64,000 nt of DNA from a virus (IMGVR_UViG_3300042307_001412:27134-91133); one strand, 5' to 3'. Shown: positions 6,278 to 12,188, numbered from the stretch's first letter. Notes: a model not told the origin generated them from the sequence alone. Numbers and translations are program-made.

Positions 6278-6293
6278 TGTTCCACGTGGAACA
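6278..6293. promoter_or_regulatory. parS-like site 2
   Basis: Second exact copy of TGTTCCACGTGGAACA, embedded in a 22-bp perfect palindrome (6275-6296), 606 bp from site 1 and again in the leader of a minus-strand gene. Confidence 0.65.
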
Positions 6294-6315
6294 TTCGGTT
6301 TTTCTTACAAGACCA

Positions 6316-6344
6316 ACTCTAGTACACCCGAAAGAGAATTGCAA
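6316..6344 (-). promoter_or_regulatory. Early promoter P12, conserved block lost
   Basis: TTGCAA, 17-bp spacer, -10 TAGAGT. The ATCTGATATC block is replaced by unrelated sequence, although the -10 side is identical to P11. It may therefore escape whatever recognises the block. Confidence 0.6.
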
Positions 6345-6355
6345 CTTTTATTTAT

Positions 6356-6441
6356 AGCCCCGCAGAAGTTTTTTTCATTTAACATACAGATGACATACAG
6401 GTAACATACAAATTTTCGTCAGCAGAAGGGCAGGCGGGGCT
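6356..6441. repeat. Inverted AGCCCCGC/GCGGGGCT pair around iterons
   Basis: The widest-spaced pair; a T-rich tract and three 11-bp direct repeats (6381-6413) lie between the arms. Confidence 0.6.
6381..6413. repeat. Three tandem 11-bp iteron-like repeats
   Basis: AACATACAGAT, GACATACAGGT, AACATACAAAT follow one another without gaps (consensus RACATACARRT). Helically phased direct repeats next to a T-rich tract resemble replication iterons or a tandem operator. Confidence 0.6.
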
Positions 6442-6458
6442 GTTTTGAGAAAAAAATA

Positions 6459-6517
6459 AGCCACACCAAAACTCAACGCAGGTTGAAAGGGGTAAAACGC
6501 GGAGTAATGGTGTGGCT
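6459..6517 (-). terminator. Long hairpin terminator
   Basis: AGCCACACCA/TGGTGTGGCT arms with a large loop, flanked by A-rich and T-rich tracts, after gene 6549-6803. Confidence 0.6.
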
Positions 6518-6548
6518 ATTTATTAGTAGGTATTGCTACCCACTAAAC

Positions 6549-6803
6549 CTAGTTTGACATTTCGTGAGTTTGCTCGTCAAACCTTCCAACTAAGTGAGGC
6601 TGTAATACCTCGTTGTATCCGTCTGCAATACTGCAAGCCTGCGAGTGAGAAACACAGGGCATTGAGTATTGTAGGAAGTCGCTACTGTCTCCAGTAGGTG
6701 ACTGAATATGAAGCATTACTGCCCAAGTAGTAGAAACCCCATAAACCTGCATTGGGTCGTGGACTACTTGTGCGCTAACGATAGAACCTTTACCTGATTT
6801 CAT
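6549..6803 (-). CDS. Hypothetical early protein
   Basis: An 84-residue protein (MKSGKGSIVSAQVVHDPMQV...). Start ATG at 6803 overlaps the TAA of the upstream gene (TAATG), so the pair is coupled under promoter P13. It contains two Cys (MPCVS, QACS) and alternating hydrophobics suggesting a small beta sheet. No family recognised. Confidence 0.75.
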   Translation of the reverse strand: MKSGKGSIVSAQVVHDPMQVYGVSTTWAVMLHIQSPTGDSSDFLQYSMPCVSHSQACSIADGYNEVLQPHLVGRFDEQTHEMSN

Positions 6804-7051
6804 TACTTGCCTACCTTTCCAGTAGTGAGTGTTTGCTCTAGGACTAGCCACGAGTGACCAGAACTTGTGTTTGCGTGGATTTGGAAACTGTAAGTGTTGT
6901 AGTCGCCTACACTCTCCCAGTATTCCGAAGCCTCGTCAGTTGCCAACCAAGCCTCACACTCTTTACGAGTGTCTGCCTCAAAGGCTGGCGTGTCGCTATC
7001 TGGGAGACAGCCTGCGCTTGCCCACCAAACCTGATAAACGGTATGTTTCAT
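6803..7051 (-). CDS. Hypothetical early protein
   Basis: An 82-residue protein (MKHTVYQVWWASAGCLPDSD...). The N-terminal strand followed by a Cys/Asp loop and the helix ADTRKECEAWLATDE resemble the small alpha/beta proteins common in actinophage early regions. First gene of the P13 pair; ribosome site GGGGAAA. No function assigned. Confidence 0.75.
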   Translation of the reverse strand: MKHTVYQVWWASAGCLPDSDTPAFEADTRKECEAWLATDEASEYWESVGDYNTYSFQIHANTSSGHSWLVLEQTLTTGKVGK

Positions 7052-7100
7052 AATTTCCCCTTTCCGAGAAACTTACGGGGATACTTTCCCCGTTGAGATA

Positions 7101-7130
7101 ACAGTACAGGACTAGATATCAGATTTACAA
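7101..7130 (-). promoter_or_regulatory. Early promoter P13
   Basis: TTGTAA, 18-bp spacer, -10 TACTGT. Drives 6803-7051 and 6549-6803. Confidence 0.85.
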
Positions 7131-7132
7131 AA

Positions 7133-7228
7133 TTACTTATTGCGCTTTATTACTGCGTAGATATAGGTAAAGATAACGCCACTAAGAAACCCAATAATTA
7201 GCCCTTGTGTGTACATAACTGCTTGCAC
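7133..7228 (-). CDS. Single-pass membrane microprotein
   Basis: 31 residues (VQAVMYTQGLIIGFLSGVIF...) with one transmembrane helix and a basic C-terminus (KRNK), so N-out/C-in topology is likely. GTG start with ribosome site GGAAAG. It has its own canonical promoter at 7258-7286, unlike its neighbours, and its stop lies 5 nt before the -35 of P13. Small membrane proteins of this kind can act in lysis or superinfection exclusion; neither is shown. Confidence 0.65.
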   Translation of the reverse strand: MQAVMYTQGLIIGFLSGVIFTYIYAVIKRNK

Positions 7229-7257
7229 GATTTTTTCTTTCCGTTGTAGGTGATACT

Positions 7258-7286
7258 AAATTACAGGCTTGTAGTGATTATGTCAA
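7258..7286 (-). promoter_or_regulatory. Canonical sigma70-type promoter
   Basis: TTGACA, 17-bp spacer, TAATTT. A consensus -35 without the conserved early block; drives 7133-7228. Confidence 0.7.
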
Positions 7287-7298
7287 GGATTTCGATAT

Positions 7299-7339
7299 AG
7301 CCCCGCATATCGGGCTGAGCCCGTCTAATAGCCGGGGCT
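7299..7339. repeat. Inverted AGCCCCGC/CGGGGCT pair
   Basis: Arms at 7299-7306 and 7333-7339; an inner GGGCTGAGCCC hairpin may also form. Confidence 0.55.
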
Positions 7340-7383
7340 CCGGGAAAAATTTCAGCCGGGTGAACAGGCTGAAACTGGTGGGC

Positions 7384-7638
7384 TCACCAAGTCGAAAGGT
7401 CGACGCCCCCGTGTGGGAAGTTCTCGGCGAAGCCTGTCGTCCAAATCGAGTTGCCTGTTGGGCACCTGTAAGTGTCGTGCTCCCCGAGCTTGTCCAGTAT
7501 GTCCACGATGACTTCGTCACCAGCGACTGTCACCAGTATCACATGGCCCTCGTAGACCTTGTATGAGCTGTCGCCAGCGTTGATGTATGTACCAATGCGC
7601 AGCTTCTCTGCGTCTACGAGCTGTGGCGTGTAGTTCAT
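7384..7638 (-). CDS. Small beta-barrel-like hypothetical protein
   Basis: An 84-residue protein (MNYTPQLVDAEKLRIGTYIN...) with strands typical of an SH3-like or OB-like barrel (SYKVYEGHVILVTVAGDEVIV shape). The ATG at 7638 overlaps the TGA of 7635-7760 (ATGA), so the two are coupled. Function unknown. Confidence 0.75.
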   Translation of the reverse strand: MNYTPQLVDAEKLRIGTYINAGDSSYKVYEGHVILVTVAGDEVIVDILDKLGEHDTYRCPTGNSIWTTGFAENFPHGGVDLSTW

Positions 7639-7760
7639 TCCCAATCCAACCCGTCTGTGAAGGCCTCGTTCTCTGCGTACCACGCAAGGTCGTCCTCTTG
7701 TACGAGGTGCCCGTCCAGTGTGTACTCCCCGTCATCCCACGGGTTGAATTCTGCTTTCAT
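7635..7760 (-). CDS. Acidic microprotein
   Basis: 41 residues (MKAEFNPWDDGEYTLDGHLV...) with 13 Asp/Glu and four aromatic residues. Ribosome site AAAGGGG, promoter P14 upstream, ATGA overlap with the next gene. Composition is typical of small phage inhibitors, but no target is implied by the sequence. Confidence 0.7.
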   Translation of the reverse strand: MKAEFNPWDDGEYTLDGHLVQEDDLAWYAENEAFTDGLDWE

Positions 7761-7799
7761 TTTGTGCCCCTTTCAGTTGGCCTTGCTTCCGTGCTCCAA

Positions 7800-7829
7800 A
7801 CATTACAACACGCGATATCAGATTTACAA
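7800..7829 (-). promoter_or_regulatory. Early promoter P14
   Basis: TTGTAA, 18-bp spacer, -10 TAATGT. Drives 7635-7760 and 7384-7638. Confidence 0.85.
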
Positions 7830-7853
7830 AACGGGCGAACAGGCCAGCCCGGG

Positions 7854-7867
7854 CGAACATGTGTTCG
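7854..7867. promoter_or_regulatory. SOS-box-like palindrome
   Basis: CGAACATGTGTTCG, one central mismatch, about 25 bp upstream of the -35 of P14. Confidence 0.5.
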
Positions 7868-7924
7868 TGCGCGACCCGGAGTCCCGGCTATCAGGCGCGA
7901 GCGCCGGGGCTCATGGAAAATTTT

Positions 7925-7962
7925 GGGGGTGTAACAAGGTTTTTATTCCCTGTCACACCCCC
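7925..7962 (-). terminator. Terminator hairpin
   Basis: GGGGGTGTGACA...TGTTACACCCCC hairpin followed by AAAATTTT, after gene 7969-8286. Confidence 0.65.
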
Positions 7963-7968
7963 TCGGGT

Positions 7969-8286
7969 TTAGAACTCGTAGGAGTAGTAGTACCTGCGAC
8001 CGCTCAGGTGAAGCACAGCCCAACTATCCAACGAATCACCAATCTGAACCCACCTTCCGTTTTTGCGGAGTGTAAAGCAAGCGGTTGGGTTGTTTGGGTT
8101 TGGTGTAATTTCCCAGTCGTTGCTGTAAGGCTTCGCACCTTCGGCTGGCTTGACATCGTCTTGCTGAACGATAATCTTCTTGCCGTTTTCACTGACGAAA
8201 ACAATCGTTACTGAGTGAGTGTCCACTCCGTTGCTTACGTGTGCGCCGTTTCCGACTACTGGCTTTATTCTTTCCTTGGTTTCCAT
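7969..8286 (-). CDS. Hypothetical early protein
   Basis: A 105-residue protein (METKERIKPVVGNGAHVSNG...) dominated by predicted strands (VTIVFVSENGKKIIVQQDDV) and ending in a Tyr-rich tail (RRYYYSYEF). Single-gene unit: promoter P15 and ribosome site GAAAGGGG upstream, hairpin terminator downstream. No family recognised. Confidence 0.8.
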   Translation of the reverse strand: METKERIKPVVGNGAHVSNGVDTHSVTIVFVSENGKKIIVQQDDVKPAEGAKPYSNDWEITPNPNNPTACFTLRKNGRWVQIGDSLDSWAVLHLSGRRYYYSYEF

Positions 8287-8321
8287 TGTGTCCCCTTTCG
8301 TGGAACTCGTTTACAAAATAA

Positions 8322-8351
8322 ACTTTACAGTACGCGATATCAGATTTACAA
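8322..8351 (-). promoter_or_regulatory. Early promoter P15
   Basis: TTGTAA, 18-bp spacer, -10 TAAAGT. Drives 7969-8286. Confidence 0.85.
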
Positions 8352-8370
8352 AAATTGGAATTTTTTACAT

Positions 8371-8408
8371 AGCCCCGCTGCCGGATTTTTTATTACTATG
8401 CCGGGGCT
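8371..8408. repeat. Inverted AGCCCCGC/CGGGGCT pair
   Basis: Arms at 8371-8378 and 8402-8408 between a terminator and P15. Confidence 0.6.
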
Positions 8409-8420
8409 AGCTAAGAAAAA

Positions 8421-8446
8421 AGAGCAGGCGCTTTCGCACCCACTCT
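8421..8446 (-). terminator. Intrinsic terminator
   Basis: AGAGTGGGTGC-GAAA-GCGCCTGCTCT hairpin with a GAAA tetraloop, then six T, after gene 8454-8645. Confidence 0.8.
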
Positions 8447-8453
8447 CTCTCCG

Positions 8454-8645
8454 TTATCGGGTTGCGGACTGCACTCGGTCAGCGAGGTTCTTGATGGCGA
8501 TTTGCAGACTAATCGTTACCATGTAGAGGTAATGATTTTCAATTTTGTCCTTTTTGTAAATCTCTAGGATTTCTTCCCGTGTCTTGATGAGTGACAGGAT
8601 TTCGTCTGCGCATTCTGTAAGACTGAGTGTGTTGTCTGTTTCCAT
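8454..8645 (-). CDS. Small helical hypothetical protein
   Basis: A 63-residue protein (METDNTLSLTECADEILSLI...) predicted entirely helical with Leu/Ile heptads, so probably a coiled-coil dimer. Promoter P16, ribosome site GAAAGGGG, tetraloop terminator. No family recognised. Confidence 0.8.
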   Translation of the reverse strand: METDNTLSLTECADEILSLIKTREEILEIYKKDKIENHYLYMVTISLQIAIKNLADRVQSATR

Positions 8646-8684
8646 TTCGTGCCCCTTTCGTAAGGCTTGTTGTTGTTACTGATT

Positions 8685-8714
8685 ACATTACAGCAAGCGA
8701 TATCAGATTTACAA
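8685..8714 (-). promoter_or_regulatory. Early promoter P16
   Basis: TTGTAA, 18-bp spacer, -10 TAATGT. Drives 8454-8645. An SOS-box-like palindrome starts 4 bp upstream of the -35. Confidence 0.85.
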
Positions 8715-8717
8715 AAG

Positions 8718-8731
8718 CGAACATGTGTTTG
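8718..8731. promoter_or_regulatory. SOS-box-like palindrome (imperfect)
   Basis: CGAACATGTGTTTG immediately upstream of P16, the closest box-promoter pairing in the window. Confidence 0.4.
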
Positions 8732-8734
8732 CCC

Positions 8735-8775
8735 AGCCCCGCTGCACCTTCGTGTAAAGAATTTATGCCGGGGCT
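8735..8775. repeat. Inverted AGCCCCGC/CGGGGCT pair
   Basis: Arms at 8735-8742 and 8769-8775 next to the SOS-box-like palindrome. Confidence 0.6.
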
Positions 8776-8823
8776 TTCAGCAATGAATATCGTTGACTGA
8801 ATAATTCATAAAGTGAAAACGCA

Positions 8824-8856
8824 ACCGGGGAGACTCGGTGGTGAAGTCTCCCCGGT
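8824..8856 (-). terminator. Strong hairpin terminator
   Basis: 12-bp stem ACCGGGGAGACT/AGTCTCCCCGGT after gene 8863-9150; T-tract weak. Confidence 0.65.
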
Positions 8857-8862
8857 CAGGAT

Positions 8863-9150
8863 TTAGTAGACGACTACCGAGGCCTTCGTCCACTTGGTGA
8901 ATGAGTGAGTGCTAGGCACTCCGTCAATGGTGAGCACTAGGAACTTTCCTGCGTTGCTCCACTTTTTATTCTCAGGTGCAATCTTTGAAATTGTTCCCGT
9001 TGCGTATCCCCACGCCTGTCGCTCACGGCGTGTGGTGTTCTTTCCGAACAGGCGAGCTTCAGTCTCGCCAGTCACCGTGTTGGTGATATAGCCAACCAGT
9101 ATTTGGTCGCCGACTTCTAGGTCGCTTACTTTTACCCTTGTTGTTTCCAT
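8863..9150 (-). CDS. Hypothetical beta-barrel protein
   Basis: A 95-residue protein (METTRVKVSDLEVGDQILVG...). The VKVSDLEVGDQILVGYI opening followed by a glycine-rich strand pattern resembles SH3-like or Hint-like small barrels found in many actinophage proteins. Single-gene unit under P17. The domain guess is from pattern only. Confidence 0.8.
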   Translation of the reverse strand: METTRVKVSDLEVGDQILVGYITNTVTGETEARLFGKNTTRRERQAWGYATGTISKIAPENKKWSNAGKFLVLTIDGVPSTHSFTKWTKASVVVY

Positions 9151-9178
9151 TGCTATCCCCTTTCAGTTGGATAAATAA

Positions 9179-9208
9179 ATCGTACAACAAGCGATATCAG
9201 ATTTACAA
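9179..9208 (-). promoter_or_regulatory. Early promoter P17
   Basis: TTGTAA, 18-bp spacer, -10 TACGAT. Drives 8863-9150. Its TTGTAA also supplies the TAA stop of the upstream gene 9203-9376. Confidence 0.85.
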
Positions 9209-9376
9209 AATACCCTCGAGCCCCGCAGTCGCGGTTACAGACGCGCTCTCTGCTGTCATCAAGTGAAGTCGTATGTCAAGAAGCAAGTCCTGCATTTCGC
9301 TTGAGGCTACGAGTTCACGGCTAGAGATATTGACTAGCGCCTTATCAAGAAGTGTGATTATTTCTTTTTCGTTCAT
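9203..9376 (-). CDS. Small helical protein ending inside promoter P17
   Basis: 57 residues (MNEKEIITLLDKALVNISSR...). It ends in ...TAGLEGIL-stop, where the stop TAA is part of the -35 element of P17. A single AGCCCCG/CGGGGCT-type octamer is translated as TAGL. ATG at 9376 overlaps the TGA of 9373-9555 (ATGA). Last gene of the five-gene operon 9203-10413. Confidence 0.7.
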   Translation of the reverse strand: MNEKEIITLLDKALVNISSRELVASSEMQDLLLDIRLHLMTAESASVTATAGLEGIL

Positions 9377-9555
9377 TGTGGGCAGTCCTCGTATGGGTTG
9401 GGGTTTCCTTCATTGTCCTCGCAAGAACAGAAGCCGAATAATTCTACTTGAGTTTCGTGAGTGAGTTCAGTCAAGTCCTCGTATGACGGGGAGCCCCGTA
9501 GTTCCTCTATCACTAAACTCCAAAAATCCACAAAAAGTTTCTCTTGTGAGTTCAC
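9373..9555 (-). CDS. Small acidic Cys-containing protein
   Basis: 60 residues (MNSQEKLFVDFWSLVIEELR...) ending in a Cys/Asp/Asn-rich tail (CSCEDNEGNPNPYEDCPQ), possibly metal-binding. GTG start at 9555 with ribosome site GAGGGG; it overlaps the stop of 9552-9749. Fourth gene of the P18 operon. Function unknown. Confidence 0.7.
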   Translation of the reverse strand: MNSQEKLFVDFWSLVIEELRGSPSYEDLTELTHETQVELFGFCSCEDNEGNPNPYEDCPQ

Positions 9556-9749
9556 TTCTTGCCCCTCATCTCCAAGCCGATTAGTACTACGGCAACTCCG
9601 ACTAACACTTGACTTACTCCTACCCACTGAAGGATAGAGGCGAGTTCGTTACCCGTGAGAGAGGCGTAGGCGTTCTCTTTCTGCCAGAACCAAGCACCGA
9701 TTAGTGCGCTTACTGAACCAAGTCCAATAATCCAGTCGGGCTTATTCAT
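9552..9749 (-). CDS. Two-helix membrane protein
   Basis: 65 residues (MNKPDWIIGLGSVSALIGAW...) with two transmembrane helices at about 6-20 and 38-59, separated by a short loop and ending in basic residues (EMRGKK). Holin-like in size and topology. Its neighbours (a lipoprotein and another membrane protein) suggest an envelope operon, but early position and lack of an adjacent endolysin argue against a classical holin. ATG overlaps the upstream stop. Confidence 0.7.
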   Translation of the reverse strand: MNKPDWIIGLGSVSALIGAWFWQKENAYASLTGNELASILQWVGVSQVLVGVAVVLIGLEMRGKK

Positions 9750-10225
9750 TACGCACTCCTCATTGGGCATACTTCCCAAAAAGCACGATAGAAATCACTT
9801 GCCGCGTCATTCACATCGGTTATGTAATTGTTCACCGATAGGTCACGCCTTTCTGATTCCCAATAAGCGTTGTAAGCGTCTAGATATTCATCTATGACAT
9901 TTACAAAAACACTTTGCTCAAAAGACACGGTTGGTATGTCAAGTGTTCTCACATACGAGCGAAGGTCTCGTAAGGCACTCACCTTCGCCTCATATTCAGA
10001 CCGACTTGGTATTCCTCCGTTGTCTGTTGCGTTTTCCCACGACGCTTCTACATCGTCTGCGAGTAGTGAGATTTTTTCAGCAACAACCTTATTGCAGTCT
10101 TTGCCATAACTAATTGTTGTAGTTGTCGCAATGGTTGTTTCCACTGCTACGGGCTCACTGTTGCCACAAGACGAAATACTCATTACGAGTATCGCCCCTA
10201 GTAATACTGTCTTTACTGCTTTCAT
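9749..10225 (-). CDS. Lipoprotein with Thr-rich linker
   Basis: 158 residues. Residues 1-20 (MKAVKTVLLGAILVMSISSC) form a lipoprotein signal peptide with Cys20 as the lipidation site. A short linker containing ATTTTI follows, then a helical domain of about 110 residues with a Cys pair (KDCNK near the start, EVCPM near the end) that may form a disulfide. Likely displayed on the host membrane, as in phage superinfection-exclusion lipoproteins; that role is inference. Third gene from the end of the P18 operon. Confidence 0.75.
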   Translation of the reverse strand: MKAVKTVLLGAILVMSISSCGNSEPVAVETTIATTTTISYGKDCNKVVAEKISLLADDVEASWENATDNGGIPSRSEYEAKVSALRDLRSYVRTLDIPTVSFEQSVFVNVIDEYLDAYNAYWESERRDLSVNNYITDVNDAASDFYRAFWEVCPMRSA

Positions 10226-10413
10226 TACTTCGCCCCCTTGACTTTGATAATGAGCGAGCAAACTCCATAAACCATTCCGAACCATAACGCTCCACCAATC
10301 GCCATATCCAAAAAGACATATGGTGATGTTGTGTTTATGCTCCCAGCCGAAGCCGCTAACGCTCCGACTACTGCTCCAATGTTTGACGCTTTCTTTCGTG
10401 TTTCGTGTTTCAT
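10225..10413 (-). CDS. Membrane protein with two hydrophobic helices
   Basis: 62 residues (MKHETRKKASNIGAVVGALA...) with a basic N-terminus and hydrophobic segments at about 11-25 and 34-56. First gene of the P18 operon, coupled by ATGA overlap to the lipoprotein gene. Ribosome site GAAAGGGG. Function unknown. Confidence 0.75.
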   Translation of the reverse strand: MKHETRKKASNIGAVVGALAASAGSINTTSPYVFLDMAIGGALWFGMVYGVCSLIIKVKGAK

Positions 10414-10452
10414 TACTTATCCCCTTTCTAAGGGCTTGTTGTTGTTAGTAAT

Positions 10453-10482
10453 AACTTAGGGCAACGGATATCAGATTTACAA
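10453..10482 (-). promoter_or_regulatory. Early promoter P18
   Basis: TTGTAA, 18-bp spacer, -10 TAAGTT. Drives the five-gene envelope operon 10225-10413 through 9203-9376. Confidence 0.85.
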
Positions 10483-10506
10483 ATCCACTTATAGCCCCGG
10501 TGGATG

Positions 10507-10839
10507 TTATGCGCACTCTTCCATAACTTGACCACCATCAGTTATGCGCAACTCACAAGTGTTGTGTGTTGGTAGGTAAATTGTGTCGCCGATAGCGAGG
10601 TTTGTTCCGTACAACTTCACGAGCCTGTCCACTACTTCCATAGTGTTGCCCTCGCAGTTTGTTCGGGCTATCCAGTAAAGCGTGTCGCCCTCTTTGATAG
10701 TGACTGGTGTTCCGTCACAAAAGAACTCGCTGTCTTTTGTATTCAGTCTGTCCAAGTATCCAAATGCGAATACTGACGCAAGTGTTATTGCGATAGTGAT
10801 AAGCACTGTCTTTGCTGTTCGGTAGGTTTGTTCGTTCAT
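10507..10839 (-). CDS. Membrane-anchored LysM protein
   Basis: 110 residues. One transmembrane anchor at about 10-28, then a LysM-like domain at about 42-92 with the hallmarks GDTLYWIA, GNTMEVVDRLVKLYG and IGDTIYLP. LysM domains bind N-acetylglucosamine in peptidoglycan. No catalytic domain is attached. A shorter relative lies at 17326-17598. Likely located at the outer face of the cell membrane. Driven by P19. Confidence 0.8.
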   Translation of the reverse strand: MNEQTYRTAKTVLITIAITLASVFAFGYLDRLNTKDSEFFCDGTPVTIKEGDTLYWIARTNCEGNTMEVVDRLVKLYGTNLAIGDTIYLPTHNTCELRITDGGQVMEECA

Positions 10840-10865
10840 TGCTCTCCCTTTCAGTAGGTAACTAA

Positions 10866-10895
10866 ATCATATCCGAGCCGATATCAGAATTACAG
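10866..10895 (-). promoter_or_regulatory. Early promoter P19
   Basis: CTGTAATTCTGATATC variant, 18-bp spacer, -10 TATGAT. Drives 10507-10839; divergent from P20. Confidence 0.75.
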
Positions 10896-10931
10896 GATAC
10901 CCGTGCGGGGCTATTTCGAGCCTTTATGGAT

Positions 10932-10961
10932 TTGTAAATCTGATATTGGGGACTATATGCT
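10932..10961 (+). promoter_or_regulatory. Early promoter P20 (rightward)
   Basis: TTGTAAATCTGATATT, 18-bp spacer, -10 TATGCT. The block is inverted relative to P1-P19, showing that it is oriented with the promoter. Drives the rightward operon from 10991. Confidence 0.85.
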
Positions 10962-10990
10962 TTACTTATCCACGAGAAAAGGGGAAAGAA

Positions 10991-11107
10991 ATGAAAGTAT
11001 CATCACACACAAAAGCCAAGTGCCAAGAGTGCGAGCGAGTATTTGACTTGCTTGACGAGGAACAGGCAAATGAGTTTTTTCACGGTCACGATTGCGAGGG
11101 ACAATGA
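10991..11107 (+). CDS. Zinc-finger microprotein
   Basis: 38 residues (MKVSSHTKAKCQECERVFDL...) with C-x2-C near residue 11 and a H-G-H-x-C end, matching a single C2H/C zinc finger. Ribosome site GGGGAAAG; first gene of the P20 operon. Its TGA overlaps the next ATG. Possibly DNA- or RNA-binding; target unknown. Confidence 0.7.
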   Translation: MKVSSHTKAKCQECERVFDLLDEEQANEFFHGHDCEGQ

Positions 11108-11271
11108 GCAAGAACATTATCTGCCCTACTTGTAGTGGCTTTATTCCTAACGGGCACACGCCAGGTTTATATCCAGGTGCTATCTCACGGAAAGACAACA
11201 AAACAGAAATTTGTTCGCAATGCGGTGAAGACGAGGCAATGGAAGATTTCTTCCGTATGATGAAGAAATGA
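11104..11271 (+). CDS. Zinc-ribbon microprotein
   Basis: 55 residues (MSKNIICPTCSGFIPNGHTP...) with CPTC at about 7-10 and CSQC at about 36-39, a standard zinc ribbon. ATGA overlaps on both sides couple it to its neighbours in the P20 operon. Confidence 0.75.
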   Translation: MSKNIICPTCSGFIPNGHTPGLYPGAISRKDNKTEICSQCGEDEAMEDFFRMMKK

Positions 11272-11642
11272 GCGACACACCGAAAAAGCCATTCAATGAT
11301 GTATTTGTTGGAAAAGAATACGAAGATTGGAAAGCAATTGGCGAACAGCGAGGCTGGGAGAGCGGGGCTAAAGCGCCCACTCGGCAAGAAATACAGGAAG
11401 CACTTGAGGCAGGTGACGAAACTACCTTGCTTATGGACGGGTTTGACGAAGCCTTTATCGGTTGGTCACGCCGTATCAACGAACCACTACTTGCCGTCTA
11501 CGACTATGACGCAATAATCAAGGTTTGTGTTGAGCGAGACGGTATGGATTTTGAGGAAGCCGTTGAGTATGTGGACTACAATGTCATAGGTGCTTGGGTT
11601 GGCGAACAGACACCAATAATCGTTATGCCGTTTATCCACTAA
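11268..11642 (+). CDS. Conserved phage hypothetical protein
   Basis: 124 residues. The core GFDEAFIGWSRRINEPLLAVYDYD and the following ERDGMDFEEAVEYVDYNVIGAWVG are a widely conserved phage and bacterial motif of unknown function that I recognise from many phage genomes. The N-terminal part is variable. Third gene of the P20 operon, directly before a whiB-like gene. Confidence 0.8.
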   Translation: MSDTPKKPFNDVFVGKEYEDWKAIGEQRGWESGAKAPTRQEIQEALEAGDETTLLMDGFDEAFIGWSRRINEPLLAVYDYDAIIKVCVERDGMDFEEAVEYVDYNVIGAWVGEQTPIIVMPFIH

Positions 11643-11659
11643 TTTACTATCGGAGAAAA

Positions 11660-11977
11660 ATGACAGCAGTAGCAGTAAGAGTGAGCGCACCACCGAGTGG
11701 CGATTTGCCTTGTACTGGCAGGCAGGATTTGTTTTATGGCAAGTACGCCGAAAGACCTGAAGCACGATTGCGCCGTGAAGAAAAAGCCAAAAAAGTTTGC
11801 GCTACTTGTTCACAGGCGACTATTTGCCGTGATTACGCCCGTAGTAATGGCGAAGTGTTTGGTATTTGGGGCGGAGAAACAGAAATGGAAAGATACAGCG
11901 CAGGATTTATGTTGTCAGTACCACCTCACTTGTCACGGAGAGTTGTTACTATGAAAGAAAGATATGGGAACTTATAA
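11660..11977 (+). CDS. WhiB-like Fe-S transcription regulator
   Basis: 105 residues. WhiB hallmarks in order: a first Cys in DLPCTGRQDLFYG, then the C-x2-C-x5-C cluster (KKVCATCSQATICRDYA) and the turn GIWGGE at about residue 75. The four Cys should bind a [4Fe-4S] cluster. WhiB proteins act with sigma70 in actinobacteria, and phage copies can repress host whiB2. The ATG at 11660 with CGGAGA upstream is preferred to the longer frame. One of two WhiB genes here. Confidence 0.9.
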   Translation: MTAVAVRVSAPPSGDLPCTGRQDLFYGKYAERPEARLRREEKAKKVCATCSQATICRDYARSNGEVFGIWGGETEMERYSAGFMLSVPPHLSRRVVTMKERYGNL

Positions 11978-12188
11978 CGATTTCCTCGCCACGATTTCTA
12001 TTTACTACGAGCGACAACTTGTAGCAGGTGGAGACTTGCGATACGGGCAAATGTATATGAACCACCTTTGGGAGATAAAGCCCCGCATAGCAGAGAAACT
12101 AAATGGTTCGTTGCTTGACCCGTTTCATAGGGATAATTGCCCACCTAAAGTCCACGAGTTTGTAGAAAGACTTTGGTCTAGCGAATAG
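11964..12188 (+). CDS. Hypothetical protein after WhiB
   Basis: 74 residues (MGTYNDFLATISIYYERQLV...), mostly helical, with a conserved-looking GGDLRYGQMYMNHLWEI segment of the kind found in small proteins of other actinophages. Start overlaps the end of the WhiB gene by 14 nt. Last clear gene of the P20 operon before a minus-strand microgene. Confidence 0.75.
   Translation: MGTYNDFLATISIYYERQLVAGGDLRYGQMYMNHLWEIKPRIAEKLNGSLLDPFHRDNCPPKVHEFVERLWSSE

Noticed and set aside
235-8775. AGCCCCG/CGGGGCT pairs as the main terminators
   Set aside because: Separate hairpins with T-runs already follow most genes, and the pairs lack T-tracts.
9552-9749. Classical holin
   Set aside because: Topology fits, but it sits in an early operon without an endolysin and no lysis timing evidence exists.
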